Assembly: GCA_900546075.1 (NCBI GenBank)
Contig: URBH01000070.1
Location: 1-9,064, forward strand
Direction: 5' to 3'
Origin: an uncultured Eubacteriales bacterium
GTDB lineage: Bacteria > Bacillota > Clostridia > Oscillospirales > Oscillospiraceae
Length of the DNA stretch: 9,064 nt
Part shown: one piece after another, positions 1 through 5,358 of the stretch
Numbering within the stretch: position 1 is the first letter of the stretch
How the letters are laid out: each line of letters begins with the position of its first letter
The notes under the pieces: generated by a model
The model's database searches: none
What the model saw: the letters and a program-made list of their open reading frames with translations, nothing else
What the model was told of the DNA's origin: nothing
Translations under genes and position numbers: made by a program

Positions 1-70
1 TTAAGCCGCCCCCTGTAATAGATTTCTACCAGAGCCGTAAACAATTTTGCGCATAACTCTTGACACTACC

Positions 71-105
71 CTGCCATTCATCAAAAAAAGGTTTTTGAAC
101 GGCAG
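71..105. other. Imperfect hairpin in the left-edge non-coding stretch
   Basis: The arm CTGCCATTCATCAAAAA (71-87) can pair with TTTTTGAACGGCAG (92-105) with one A-C mismatch and a two-base bulge, around a short loop. It lies between the left edge and the ogt promoter. It lacks a clean T-tract on either side, so it is a weak terminator candidate for whatever gene lies to the left. I can support no gene in positions 1-110: the forward frames there close early, for example a TAA at 54-56. Its function is unknown. Confidence 0.3.
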
Positions 106-132
106 AATATAGCACATTGCGCCAAATTATGG

Positions 133-138
133 TATAAT
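133..138 (+). promoter_or_regulatory. ogt promoter, extended -10
   Basis: TATAAT at 133-138 is preceded by TGG, giving an extended -10 (TGnTATAAT). No good -35 lies 17 bp upstream (TAGCAC at 110-115), so the extended -10 probably carries recognition. The -10 is embedded in a short palindrome, AATTAT-GGT-ATAATT (125-139), and flanked by the inverted repeat TTGCGCC (117-123) / GGCGCAA (148-154), which could be an operator. The predicted transcript start is near 145, leaving a leader of about 40 nt. Confidence 0.7.
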
Positions 139-185
139 TCTCACAAAGGCGCAAGGTCACGAAACAGGAAACGGAGGTACCAATC

Positions 186-719
186 ATGACATACACCCAA
201 CATTACGATTCCCCGTTGGGCGGCATTCTGCTGGCTGCGGACGATGTGGGATTGACCGGGCTGTGGTTTGACGGGCAGAAATACTTTGCGCGGGGCTTGT
301 TCAACGAACGTATTGAGCAGGAAACGTCCGTTCTCGCAGAGGCCAAGCGCTGGCTGGATATCTATTTCACCGGCAAAGCGCCGGATTTCACGCCGCCGCT
401 GCATCCCATCGGCTCTGCGTTCCGGCGGTCTGTGTGGGAAATTCTTTTGCAGATTCCTTACGGGCAGACCACGACCTACGGCGAAATCGCCCGGCAGCTT
501 GCCAAAAAGCAGGGACTCGAACGGATGTCCGCCCAGGCGGTGGGTGGCGCGGTGGGACATAACGAAATTTCCATCATCATTCCCTGCCACCGGGTGGTCG
601 GCGCAGACGGCAGTCTGACGGGGTACGCAGGCGGAATCGGTAAAAAAGAAAAGCTGCTGGAACTGGAGCGCGCCGACATGAGCCGCTTTTTCGTGCCGAA
701 GAACGGCAACGCGCTTTAA
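186..719 (+). CDS. ogt: Methylated-DNA--protein-cysteine S-methyltransferase (O6-alkylguanine-DNA alkyltransferase)
   Basis: This suicide DNA-repair protein transfers the alkyl group from O6-alkylguanine (and O4-alkylthymine) to its own cysteine. The 177-residue length suits a single-domain Ogt without an Ada regulatory domain. The active-site motif PCHRV lies at residues 133-137 with acceptor Cys134, and the family Asn hinge is N126 (GHNEI). The segment SAFRRSVWEIL at 77-87 and PYGQTTTYGEIA at 91-102 are the usual signature of the C-terminal DNA-binding domain. The residue aligned with the arginine finger (RAVG in human MGMT) is Gln117 (SAQAVGG), and the usual NP is NE. GGAGGT at 173-178 sits 7 bp before the ATG and fixes the start. 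The gene has its own promoter and no coupled neighbour. The identification is secure; in vivo substrate preference is not deducible. Confidence 0.95.
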   Translation: MTYTQHYDSPLGGILLAADDVGLTGLWFDGQKYFARGLFNERIEQETSVLAEAKRWLDIYFTGKAPDFTPPLHPIGSAFRRSVWEILLQIPYGQTTTYGEIARQLAKKQGLERMSAQAVGGAVGHNEISIIIPCHRVVGADGSLTGYAGGIGKKEKLLELERADMSRFFVPKNGNAL

Positions 720-754
720 CGAGTTCGACAAACGCTTTTTTCTGACAAAGGCGA

Positions 755-783
755 TTGTATTTCTCCCGCGTTTGTGATACAAT
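755..783 (+). promoter_or_regulatory. Sigma-A-type promoter of the GNAT gene
   Basis: TTGTAT (755-760) and TACAAT (778-783) are separated by exactly 17 bp, and the -10 is preceded by TGA, making it an extended -10. The predicted start of transcription near 790 leaves a leader of about 30 nt before the ATG at 819. The promoter position rules out the longer possible GTG start at 774, which would lie inside the promoter. Confidence 0.8.
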
Positions 784-818
784 CCGTGGCAAAGAAATCC
801 TGCATACGGAGGCATCCT

Positions 819-1298
819 ATGGAAGTCAGAAAATATTGTGAAGACGACGTTCCCGCCATGGTGTGCATCTGGAACGAGGTCGTGGAAGAAGGCGTCGCGT
901 TCCCCCAGGAGGAATTCCTGGACGAAGAAAGCGGGCGTGCCTTCTTTGCCGCCCAAAGCTGCTGCGGCGTCGCCGTCGCGGACGGCAGGGTCGTGGGGCT
1001 TTACATTCTCCACCCCAACAACATCGGCCGGTGCGGCCATATAGCAAATGCCAGCTATGCCGTGGATTCCGTGTGTCGGGGCGAGCATATCGGTGAAAAG
1101 CTGGTATCCGACTGTCTCGTGCAGGCCGCGAAGCTTCACTTCCGGCTTTTACAGTTCAACGCCGTTGTGGAGAACAATATTCACGCCCGCCATCTGTACG
1201 AGCGGCTGGGCTTCACCCAGGTTGGAATCATCCCCGGCGGCTTCCGGATGAAGGACGGTACATATCAGAATATCTGTCTTTACTATCACGAGCTATAA
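819..1298 (+). CDS. GNAT family N-acetyltransferase
   Basis: This is a 159-residue acetyl-CoA-dependent N-acetyltransferase of the GNAT fold, cytosolic, with no signal peptide. The acetyl-CoA pyrophosphate-binding loop (motif A) is CRGEHIGEKL at 86-95, and motif B is ARHLYERLGF at 123-132. The segment NNIGRCGHIANASY (67-80), together with FNAVVENN (113-120) and the GGFRMKDG stretch (140-147), recalls the yeast Mpr1 branch of GNATs, which acetylates small proline analogues. That likeness is from memory and the substrate remains unknown. The ATG at 819 is chosen because GGAGG (808-812) lies 6 bp upstream and because its own promoter lies at 755-783. It is probably monocistronic, ending just before a GC-rich hairpin that separates it from the convergent transpeptidase-like gene. 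Confidence 0.88.
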   Translation: MEVRKYCEDDVPAMVCIWNEVVEEGVAFPQEEFLDEESGRAFFAAQSCCGVAVADGRVVGLYILHPNNIGRCGHIANASYAVDSVCRGEHIGEKLVSDCLVQAAKLHFRLLQFNAVVENNIHARHLYERLGFTQVGIIPGGFRMKDGTYQNICLYYHEL

Positions 1299-1303
1299 CG
1301 CAC

Positions 1304-1333
1304 AATCGGCGCGGCCAAAAGGCCGCGCCGATT
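1304..1333. terminator. Bidirectional intergenic hairpin between convergent genes
   Basis: A perfect 13-bp stem (AATCGGCGCGGCC, 1304-1316, with its complement at 1321-1333) closes a 4-base AAAA loop. It lies between the stop of the GNAT gene and the stop of the leftward transpeptidase-like gene, overlapping the latter's stop codon by one base. On the plus strand it is followed by CAACTTT, a weak T-tract. The very stable stem and convergent setting make a shared terminator the best reading. Confidence 0.75.
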
Positions 1334-2508
1334 CAACTTTCCGTATTCTTTCGCCACTTACTCGCCCAGAAATCCACGAACTTGCTGAACCAGGTGGACG
1401 GCTCCGTGTCGCCGCTGTAGATGTAGCGGGTTTCCAGGCCAAAGTTCACCGCGTACCATTCACTTCCCCGGGTGTTGTGGATGACGGAGGTAATCTCCAG
1501 CTGTGTACCCCTGGGCAGTGTCTGCACCGCCACCGACCTGGCATCGGTCTCATTGCTGCAGGGCAGTGTCATCAGCTTTGTCTCCCGCATCGTCCGCAGG
1601 GTTTCCCCCTGGGGGGTAAGGGGTTGCTCCGTGCAGAGCGCGAGATAATTTTCCGGCAGGGTTCTCTGGGAATTTTCCAGGATTTTGTTCACCGCATCCC
1701 AATTCTGGTACAGGGCAAAGAGCTTGTTTTTCATCCGCTGACGGTTGACGACCGCCACGCCCACCTTCTGTCCCACGTCAAATTCGTCATAGAGCGTATA
1801 GTAGGTGGAATCCATCAGCTCCGTAAACTGGCCGAAGTCCCCGTCCCCCACCAGCATACACCCCGCCGACCACATTCCCCGGCCGGCTATGTGATTGCCG
1901 GTGCGGGTGTGGATGTTGATGCAGTCGGCTTCCGTGGTGACGAACCCCTCCGGGGTCATGTAGACCGCGGAAATTTTCTCGTCTCTCTCGCTGTCCCGGA
2001 GGTGCAGCGCCTCGTACGCGCCCATGTGCTTCACGGAATACAGTTCATAGGTGCCGTCCCGAACCGTGGCGGGGCCGACCTCGCCCACGTCTTCCAGCTC
2101 CCAGGCGCCGTATTCCAGGGGGCGATCCGGAATGGTGCTGCAATTCTGGTTGAAATAGACGATATACGGCTCCCCCGCCTTGTCCAGCCGCACCACCAGA
2201 CACACCGCCGAGACCCGGTAATAGGATAGATCCGTCAGCCTTCTGTCATTCAGATTGTCGGAGCAGCCCTCAAACAGGAACATGGCGCACTGCCCCTTCC
2301 GCAAAGCCTTCCACACCCGGGTGTTGGTGCGCATATAATAGTCGGTCAGCGTTTCCACGTAGGTTCGGTGATCGGCGTCGCGGATCAGCTCGGACAGATC
2401 GGGGCTGTAAGGGTCGCCCGGTTCGTAGGCAGACGCCTCCGGCGCCGCTTTCGCCAACAGCGCCGCCGTCAGGAACGTGAGCAGCAGGCAGACTAGGATT
2501 TTCTTCAT
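1333..2508 (-). CDS. Exported L,D-transpeptidase-like (YkuD-type) protein with C-terminal SH3-like domain
   Basis: This 391-residue protein has a Sec signal peptide (residues 1-27: MKK, a hydrophobic run to about residue 19, then an ASA cleavage site after A27), so it should be exported. The core has INIHTRTG at 197-204 followed by WSAGC at 213-217. The arrangement H200-x16-C217 with S-x-G-C matches the L,D-transpeptidase active-site pattern H...S/T-x-G-C, in which the cysteine forms the acyl-enzyme on peptidoglycan stem peptides; Ala replaces the usual middle residue. Residues about 305-368 look like a bacterial SH3 domain, ending WYAVNFGLETRYIYSGD, a likely wall-binding module. The start is the ATG at 2508, because GAGGT lies 7 bp upstream and the signal peptide begins there. 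An open frame continues upstream through a repeat element and is not coding. Remodelling or cross-linking of the wall is inferred; divergence from classical YkuD leaves the activity unproven. Confidence 0.72.
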   Translation of the reverse strand: MKKILVCLLLTFLTAALLAKAAPEASAYEPGDPYSPDLSELIRDADHRTYVETLTDYYMRTNTRVWKALRKGQCAMFLFEGCSDNLNDRRLTDLSYYRVSAVCLVVRLDKAGEPYIVYFNQNCSTIPDRPLEYGAWELEDVGEVGPATVRDGTYELYSVKHMGAYEALHLRDSERDEKISAVYMTPEGFVTTEADCINIHTRTGNHIAGRGMWSAGCMLVGDGDFGQFTELMDSTYYTLYDEFDVGQKVGVAVVNRQRMKNKLFALYQNWDAVNKILENSQRTLPENYLALCTEQPLTPQGETLRTMRETKLMTLPCSNETDARSVAVQTLPRGTQLEITSVIHNTRGSEWYAVNFGLETRYIYSGDTEPSTWFSKFVDFWASKWRKNTES

Positions 2509-2545
2509 AGGGAAACCTCGCGTTTTGTTTTCTACTTTCTCCGTC

Positions 2546-2574
2546 AGTTTACCACTTTTCCGGGAAACCGTCAA
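2546..2574 (-). promoter_or_regulatory. Promoter of the L,D-transpeptidase-like gene
   Basis: Reading leftward, TTGACG (2574-2569) and TAAACT (2551-2546) are 17 bp apart, with TGG just before the -10, so this is a good sigma-A-type promoter with extended -10. It lies between the gene start (2508) and the palindromic repeat element that ends at 2601. The repeat therefore sits immediately upstream of the -35. Confidence 0.75.
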
Positions 2575-2600
2575 CCACGCCGGAAGCAAAAAACGCACCC

Positions 2601-2717
2601 CCTTGGCTCTCCCTCTGGGAGAGCTGTCACCGCAGGTGACTGAGAGGGCCTTGCACCCTTGCGTACCCTCTCCGTCTTCGCTTCGCTCAGCCACCTCTCC
2701 CAAAGGGAGAGGCAAGG
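2601..2717. mobile_element. MITE-like palindromic repeat element, complete copy
   Basis: This 117-bp element has terminal inverted repeats of about 23 bp with two mismatches: the left end begins CCTTGGCTCTCCC and the right end, read on the other strand, begins CCTTGCCTCTCCC. Each end contains its own small hairpin (TCACC-GCA-GGTGA at 2627-2639 on the left). The flanking GCAC on the left (2596-2599) and GTGC on the right (2719-2722) may extend the inverted repeat. No transposase is encoded. The first 46 bp recur at the right edge of the window with one change. I recall similar sequences in gut Oscillospiraceae genomes but cannot check. It lies between the rex terminator and the promoter of the transpeptidase-like gene. 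Confidence 0.8.
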
Positions 2718-2730
2718 AGTGCTTACAAGA

Positions 2731-2760
2731 ACAGGCACAGCGGATTATTCCGCTGTGCCT
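2731..2760 (-). terminator. Rho-independent terminator of rex
   Basis: AGGCACAGCGG (2733-2743) pairs perfectly with CCGCTGTGCCT (2750-2760) around ATTATT, whose outer A-T pairs can extend the stem. Read leftward, as rex is transcribed, the hairpin is followed by the U-rich TGTTCTTGT. It lies about 50 nt after the rex stop codon. Confidence 0.75.
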
Positions 2761-2812
2761 TTCACTGTCTGATGTGACCCGCCCGCTGCAACGCGCGGTA
2801 TGTTTCTTCCGA

Positions 2813-3463
2813 TTATTTTCTGACTTCCTTTTCTTCCTTGATCTGCGCCTGCAGATGCACGGACAGTACCGCGAGAGACGTCGCCATGTTCTCATACTGC
2901 ACCAGGATGTTGGACGGCACATCCAGATGGGTGGGGGCAAAATTCCAGATGCCCTTGATTCCACCGGCAATGAGCTGGTTCGCCACCTGCTGCGCCGCCT
3001 CCGCCGGAACGGTGATAATGCCCATCAGCACCTTGTGCGTGCGGCAGAAGTGCGCCAGCTGGGAAACGTGGTAGATGGGCTTGCCCTCTTCCGTCTTTTC
3101 CGCCTTGGGGCTTGCGTCGAAGGCCGCCAGAATGTTCAGGCCGTACTCATTAAAGCCGCTGTAGCCCATCAGTGCCTGCCCCAGCTTGCCCGCGCCGATC
3201 AGCACGGCGTCGGTGGTGTTGTCATACCCCAGGAACTGCTCGATATCGTCGATCAGGGTCTCCCGCAGATAGCCGATCTTGGGGCGTCCCCCGTCGGAGA
3301 CCATGGCGAGATCCTTGCGAACCTGCACCTCTCCCATTCCCAGGGCGTTGGCCAGCGCCGTGGCGGAAATATGGGTAGGGGCGTTTTCCGGCATATTTTT
3401 CAGGTACGCCAAATACCCCGGCAAGCGTTTTAGAACCGATTTGGAAACTTTCTTCTCTTCCAT
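2813..3463 (-). CDS. rex: Redox-sensing transcriptional repressor Rex (variant wing)
   Basis: Rex senses the NADH/NAD+ ratio and represses fermentation and respiration genes when NADH is low. The 216 residues match the family length. An N-terminal winged helix (about 8-75) includes KRLPGYLAYL (12-21) and the recognition-helix stretch EVQVRKDL (45-52). A Rossmann domain follows, with G90-A-G-K-L-G95 and the adenosine-ribose acid D116 (AFD); GIIT-VPAEAAQ (148-158) and GIKGIWNFAP (168-177) are typical. After RKDL the usual aromatic/Gly wing sequence (FGxxGxRGxGY) is replaced by MVSDGGRPKIGY, so DNA recognition may differ from canonical Rex. GAGGT lies 7 bp before the ATG. The gene has its own promoter, an ATCGAT-rich leader that may be an autoregulatory operator, and its own terminator. 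Confidence 0.92.
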   Translation of the reverse strand: MEEKKVSKSVLKRLPGYLAYLKNMPENAPTHISATALANALGMGEVQVRKDLAMVSDGGRPKIGYLRETLIDDIEQFLGYDNTTDAVLIGAGKLGQALMGYSGFNEYGLNILAAFDASPKAEKTEEGKPIYHVSQLAHFCRTHKVLMGIITVPAEAAQQVANQLIAGGIKGIWNFAPTHLDVPSNILVQYENMATSLAVLSVHLQAQIKEEKEVRK

Positions 3464-3470
3464 AATAACC

Positions 3471-3530
3471 TCGATTGTAATCGATACGAAATCATATCGA
3501 TAATTCTTTTATCGATTATACCATACCGAT
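3471..3530. promoter_or_regulatory. ATCGAT-rich palindromic leader of rex, candidate operator
   Basis: TCGAT occurs at 3471, 3481, 3497 and 3512, and the related CCGAT at 3526, roughly every 10-16 bp. The middle pair forms a perfect inverted repeat, ATCGATA-N8-TATCGAT (3480-3501), located just downstream of the predicted transcript start, where a bound repressor would block transcription. It does not match the canonical Rex site TTGTTAA-N4-TTAACAA. The identity of the binding protein is unknown; Rex itself or another regulator is possible. Confidence 0.5.
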
Positions 3531-3543
3531 TCTGAAAAATCAA
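3515..3543 (-). promoter_or_regulatory. rex promoter, -35 overlapping the sigE stop
   Basis: Reading leftward, TTGATT (3543-3538) and TATAAT (3520-3515) are 17 bp apart, with TGG before the -10 (extended -10). The -35 covers the sigE TGA stop codon (3542-3540). The predicted start is near 3508, giving a leader of about 45 nt that contains the 3480-3501 inverted repeat. Rex can thus be expressed independently of the sporulation operon, though read-through from sigE is not excluded since I see no terminator between them. Confidence 0.8.
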
Positions 3544-4244
3544 GCGCAGCTTGTCTGACGGAGGAATTCTTTTTTCAGCCGAAGCATGATCCGCTTTTCC
3601 AGCCGGGAAATGTAGGACTGGGAAATGCCCATTTTCTGCGCCACCTCCTTCTGGGTCAGCTCCCGCCGTCCCTCCAGACCGAAGCGCATCAGCACAATCT
3701 CCCGCTCCCGGTCGGGCAGGTCGCGCAGCGCCTGCCGCAGCACGCAGATGTCCACATCCTCCTCCAGCGGCCGCATGATCATATCCTCGTCGGTACCCAG
3801 GATGTCGGAAAGCAGAAGCTCGTTGCCGTCGCAGTCCATGTTGATGGGTTCGTCCAGGGACACCTCCGTCTTCTGGTTGGCGGTTTTGCGGATGTACATG
3901 AGGATTTCGTTTTCGATGCACCGGGAGGCATAGGTCGCCAGCTTGATCTTCTTGTCCAGCCTGTAGGTGCTGATGGCCTTAATGAGGCCGATGGTGCCGA
4001 TGGAAATCAGATCCTCCAGATTGACACCGGTGTTCTCAAACCGCCGGGCGATGTACACGACCAGGCGAAGATTGTGCTCCACCAGCCGCTGCCGCGCGTC
4101 CTCGTCTCCCTGTTCCAGCGCCTGAAGGGTCTGAAGCTCCTCCGCCCCCTTCAGCGGTGGGGGAAGCACGTCACTGCCTCCGATGTAAAAGATGCCGCTT
4201 TCCCGAATCAGTCCCAGCTTGCGCAGAATGTCCAACAGCTTCAT
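3540..4244 (-). CDS. sigE: Sporulation sigma factor SigE (pro-sigma-E)
   Basis: SigE is the early mother-cell RNA polymerase sigma factor, made as an inactive membrane-associated precursor and cut by SpoIIGA. The 234 residues contain the mature-start landmark YIGGSDVLPPPL (20-31), region 2 with NLRLVVYIARRFENTG (58-73), the -10-recognising KIKLATYASRCIENEI (99-114), and a region 4 helix-turn-helix TQKEVAQKMGISQSYISRL (197-215). The pro-sequence before the YIGGS landmark is about 19 residues, roughly eight shorter than in Bacillus subtilis. AGGAGG lies 7-8 bp before the ATG. That ATG overlaps the spoIIGA stop as ATGA, implying translational coupling. In many spore formers sigG follows; here rex follows instead. 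Confidence 0.96.
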   Translation of the reverse strand: MKLLDILRKLGLIRESGIFYIGGSDVLPPPLKGAEELQTLQALEQGDEDARQRLVEHNLRLVVYIARRFENTGVNLEDLISIGTIGLIKAISTYRLDKKIKLATYASRCIENEILMYIRKTANQKTEVSLDEPINMDCDGNELLLSDILGTDEDMIMRPLEEDVDICVLRQALRDLPDREREIVLMRFGLEGRRELTQKEVAQKMGISQSYISRLEKRIMLRLKKEFLRQTSCA

Positions 4245-5014
4245 ATGACCCCTCCTGTCAGTGCCTGATATGCGTCTCCCCTGCCAAGTCCCTCCGCCGC
4301 AAAGGCCACCACGGCGCTTTGCGTTCGATTGCCGATTTTTACCCTGTCGAACCGCATGGCCAGCAGCATGTCCCCCGCCTGCCCCACCGCCCGGTAGGGA
4401 ATCAGACGAAGCCCCGGAACCGGCCGGCACATCAGCGTTTTCAGGGGCGCGCGGAGCTGATCCTGCGTCAAGCCTGTCAGCTTTTCCGCCACCTCCCCGG
4501 AAACCACCAGCACCTGCTCCCCGGAAATGGGGTCGCGCAGAGTGTTTCCGGAATCCCGCAGAGCGACGATGCTCACGGTTATCCCGCCGTAGGTCAGCTC
4601 CACCGGGACATACTCCCTGCCCCCCACCCGTCCGCCGAAGGCCGCGATGCACAGCGCCCATACCCCGCCGGCGGTGAGCAGCAGCGTCAGAAAATTCCCC
4701 CGGCCGATGCTCAATGACGCGCCCCCCAGCGCCATGCTGAGCAGCACGAACACGCCGCTTCGCTTCCAGGCACTTTTGTCCCATCCGAAGGCGATGGCCG
4801 CCATCCCGGCCAGGCTGACGATCCGCCACAGCAGCCCCCCCAGGAACCGCAGCCGGGGCATCATGCACACCCCGCTGTAGAGCGCCCCCAGCGCCGCCGC
4901 GGCCGCTGCCCGAAGGGGCGACGCCGGAAAGCCCGACAAACGGTTTGTCCCCAAAAGCAGCAAAAAATCCACCAGAAAATTCAGAATTACCACCAGGTCC
5001 AGATAGATTTTCAA
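4241..5014 (-). CDS. spoIIGA: Sigma-E processing peptidase SpoIIGA (TTG start)
   Basis: SpoIIGA is the septal membrane aspartic protease that removes the pro-sequence of SigE after a signal from SpoIIR in the forespore. The 257-residue product starts MKIYLDLVVILNFLVDF, with the typical first membrane span, and several further hydrophobic segments to about residue 127 make up the membrane domain. The C-terminal protease domain carries the catalytic motif D154-S-G-N (ALRDSGNTL) and the conserved RLIPYRAVG (203-211). It is somewhat shorter than the roughly 300 residues usual in Bacillus. The start is TTG at 5014: GGAGGTGAT lies directly upstream at correct spacing, and no ATG or GTG near there is in frame. 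The open frame continues upstream through the promoter and terminator and is not coding. Confidence 0.92.
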   Translation of the reverse strand: MKIYLDLVVILNFLVDFLLLLGTNRLSGFPASPLRAAAAAALGALYSGVCMMPRLRFLGGLLWRIVSLAGMAAIAFGWDKSAWKRSGVFVLLSMALGGASLSIGRGNFLTLLLTAGGVWALCIAAFGGRVGGREYVPVELTYGGITVSIVALRDSGNTLRDPISGEQVLVVSGEVAEKLTGLTQDQLRAPLKTLMCRPVPGLRLIPYRAVGQAGDMLLAMRFDRVKIGNRTQSAVVAFAAEGLGRGDAYQALTGGVI

Positions 5015-5041
5015 CCCATCACCTCCAGCCGGTATGGCAAA

Positions 5042-5095
5042 AGTATACCCCCTCCCCCGGGAAAAGTCGGTCGCAACCATGTCCCGGGTTCGCCG
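5042..5095 (-). promoter_or_regulatory. Candidate spoIIG promoter with long spacer and Spo0A-box-like site
   Basis: Reading leftward there is a -10-like TATACT (5047-5042) with TTGCGA (5076-5071) as the nearest -35-like hexamer, 23 bp away rather than 17. The B. subtilis spoIIG promoter is known for an over-long 22-bp spacer and dependence on Spo0A~P. CGGCGAA (5095-5089) matches the 0A box TGnCGAA at all but the first base, and lies about 55 bp before the expected start. Assignment is by analogy. Confidence 0.5.
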
Positions 5096-5146
5096 CAAGT
5101 TTCCCCCGCCCCGCCGTCCTTTCGGCGGCATTGGCGGCAGGGAACG

Positions 5147-5177
5147 AAAAACCTCCGACATTAGCTGTCGGAGGTTT
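5147..5177 (-). terminator. Terminator of the rarA-DUF951 operon, overlapping the DUF951 stop
   Basis: AAACCTCCGACA (5149-5160) and TGTCGGAGGTTT (5166-5177) form a perfect 12-bp stem with a 5-base loop. Read leftward it runs into a T5 tract ending at 5147. The DUF951 TAA (5163-5161) lies in the loop, so the last five or so codons form one arm of the stem. It insulates the downstream spoIIGA promoter. Confidence 0.9.
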
Positions 5178-5355
5178 CCTTCCGCTCCACGGAGCGGATA
5201 TTTTTTTCTGCCTTGAACCGGGGTGTCATCAGCTCGTGGCCGCAGCCCAGGCACCGCAGGCGGAAGTCCGCGCCGGTGCGTAGAACCAGCCAGCGCTTTT
5301 CCCCGCAGGGGTGGGGCTTTTTCATGACGAGAATGTCGTTGACGCGAATGTCCAT
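5161..5355 (-). CDS. DUF951 family small protein with Cys cluster
   Basis: This 64-residue protein matches the DUF951 pattern: an N-terminal small beta segment (MDIRVNDILVMKKPHPCG), then GADFRLRCLGCGHELM at 28-43. Cysteines 17, 35 and 38 (HPCG, CLGCG) suggest a zinc-ribbon-like metal site, possibly completed by His40 or by a partner. The biochemical role of the family is unknown to me. AGGAG lies 6-7 bp before the ATG, and rarA ends only 3 bp upstream, so the two are co-transcribed. The coding end forms one arm of the operon terminator. It is likely cytosolic: no signal peptide or membrane segment. Confidence 0.88.
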   Translation of the reverse strand: MDIRVNDILVMKKPHPCGEKRWLVLRTGADFRLRCLGCGHELMTPRFKAEKNIRSVERKETSDS

Positions 5356-5358
5356 GTC

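Noticed and set aside
3..56. Tail of an upstream gene entering from the left edge
   Set aside because: A forward frame is open from 3 to a TAA at 54-56, but 17 codons without recognisable similarity cannot be supported as a gene.
60..88. TTGACA at 60-65 as a rightward -35
   Set aside because: At 17 bp there is only AAAAAA (83-88), not a -10; it is also too far from the ogt -10.
141..1139. A 332-codon leftward open frame covering ogt and part of the GNAT gene
   Set aside because: No family motifs or ribosome binding site, and it opposes two genes with clear motifs, promoters and ribosome binding sites.
2509..2970. In-frame N-terminal extension of the transpeptidase-like protein
   Set aside because: It runs through the promoter, the MITE-like repeat and the rex terminator into rex; the signal peptide and ribosome binding site place the start at 2508.
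3464..3540. Canonical Rex operator (TTGTTAA-N4-TTAACAA) upstream of rex
   Set aside because: I read the whole leader on both strands and found no match; only the ATCGAT dyads are present.
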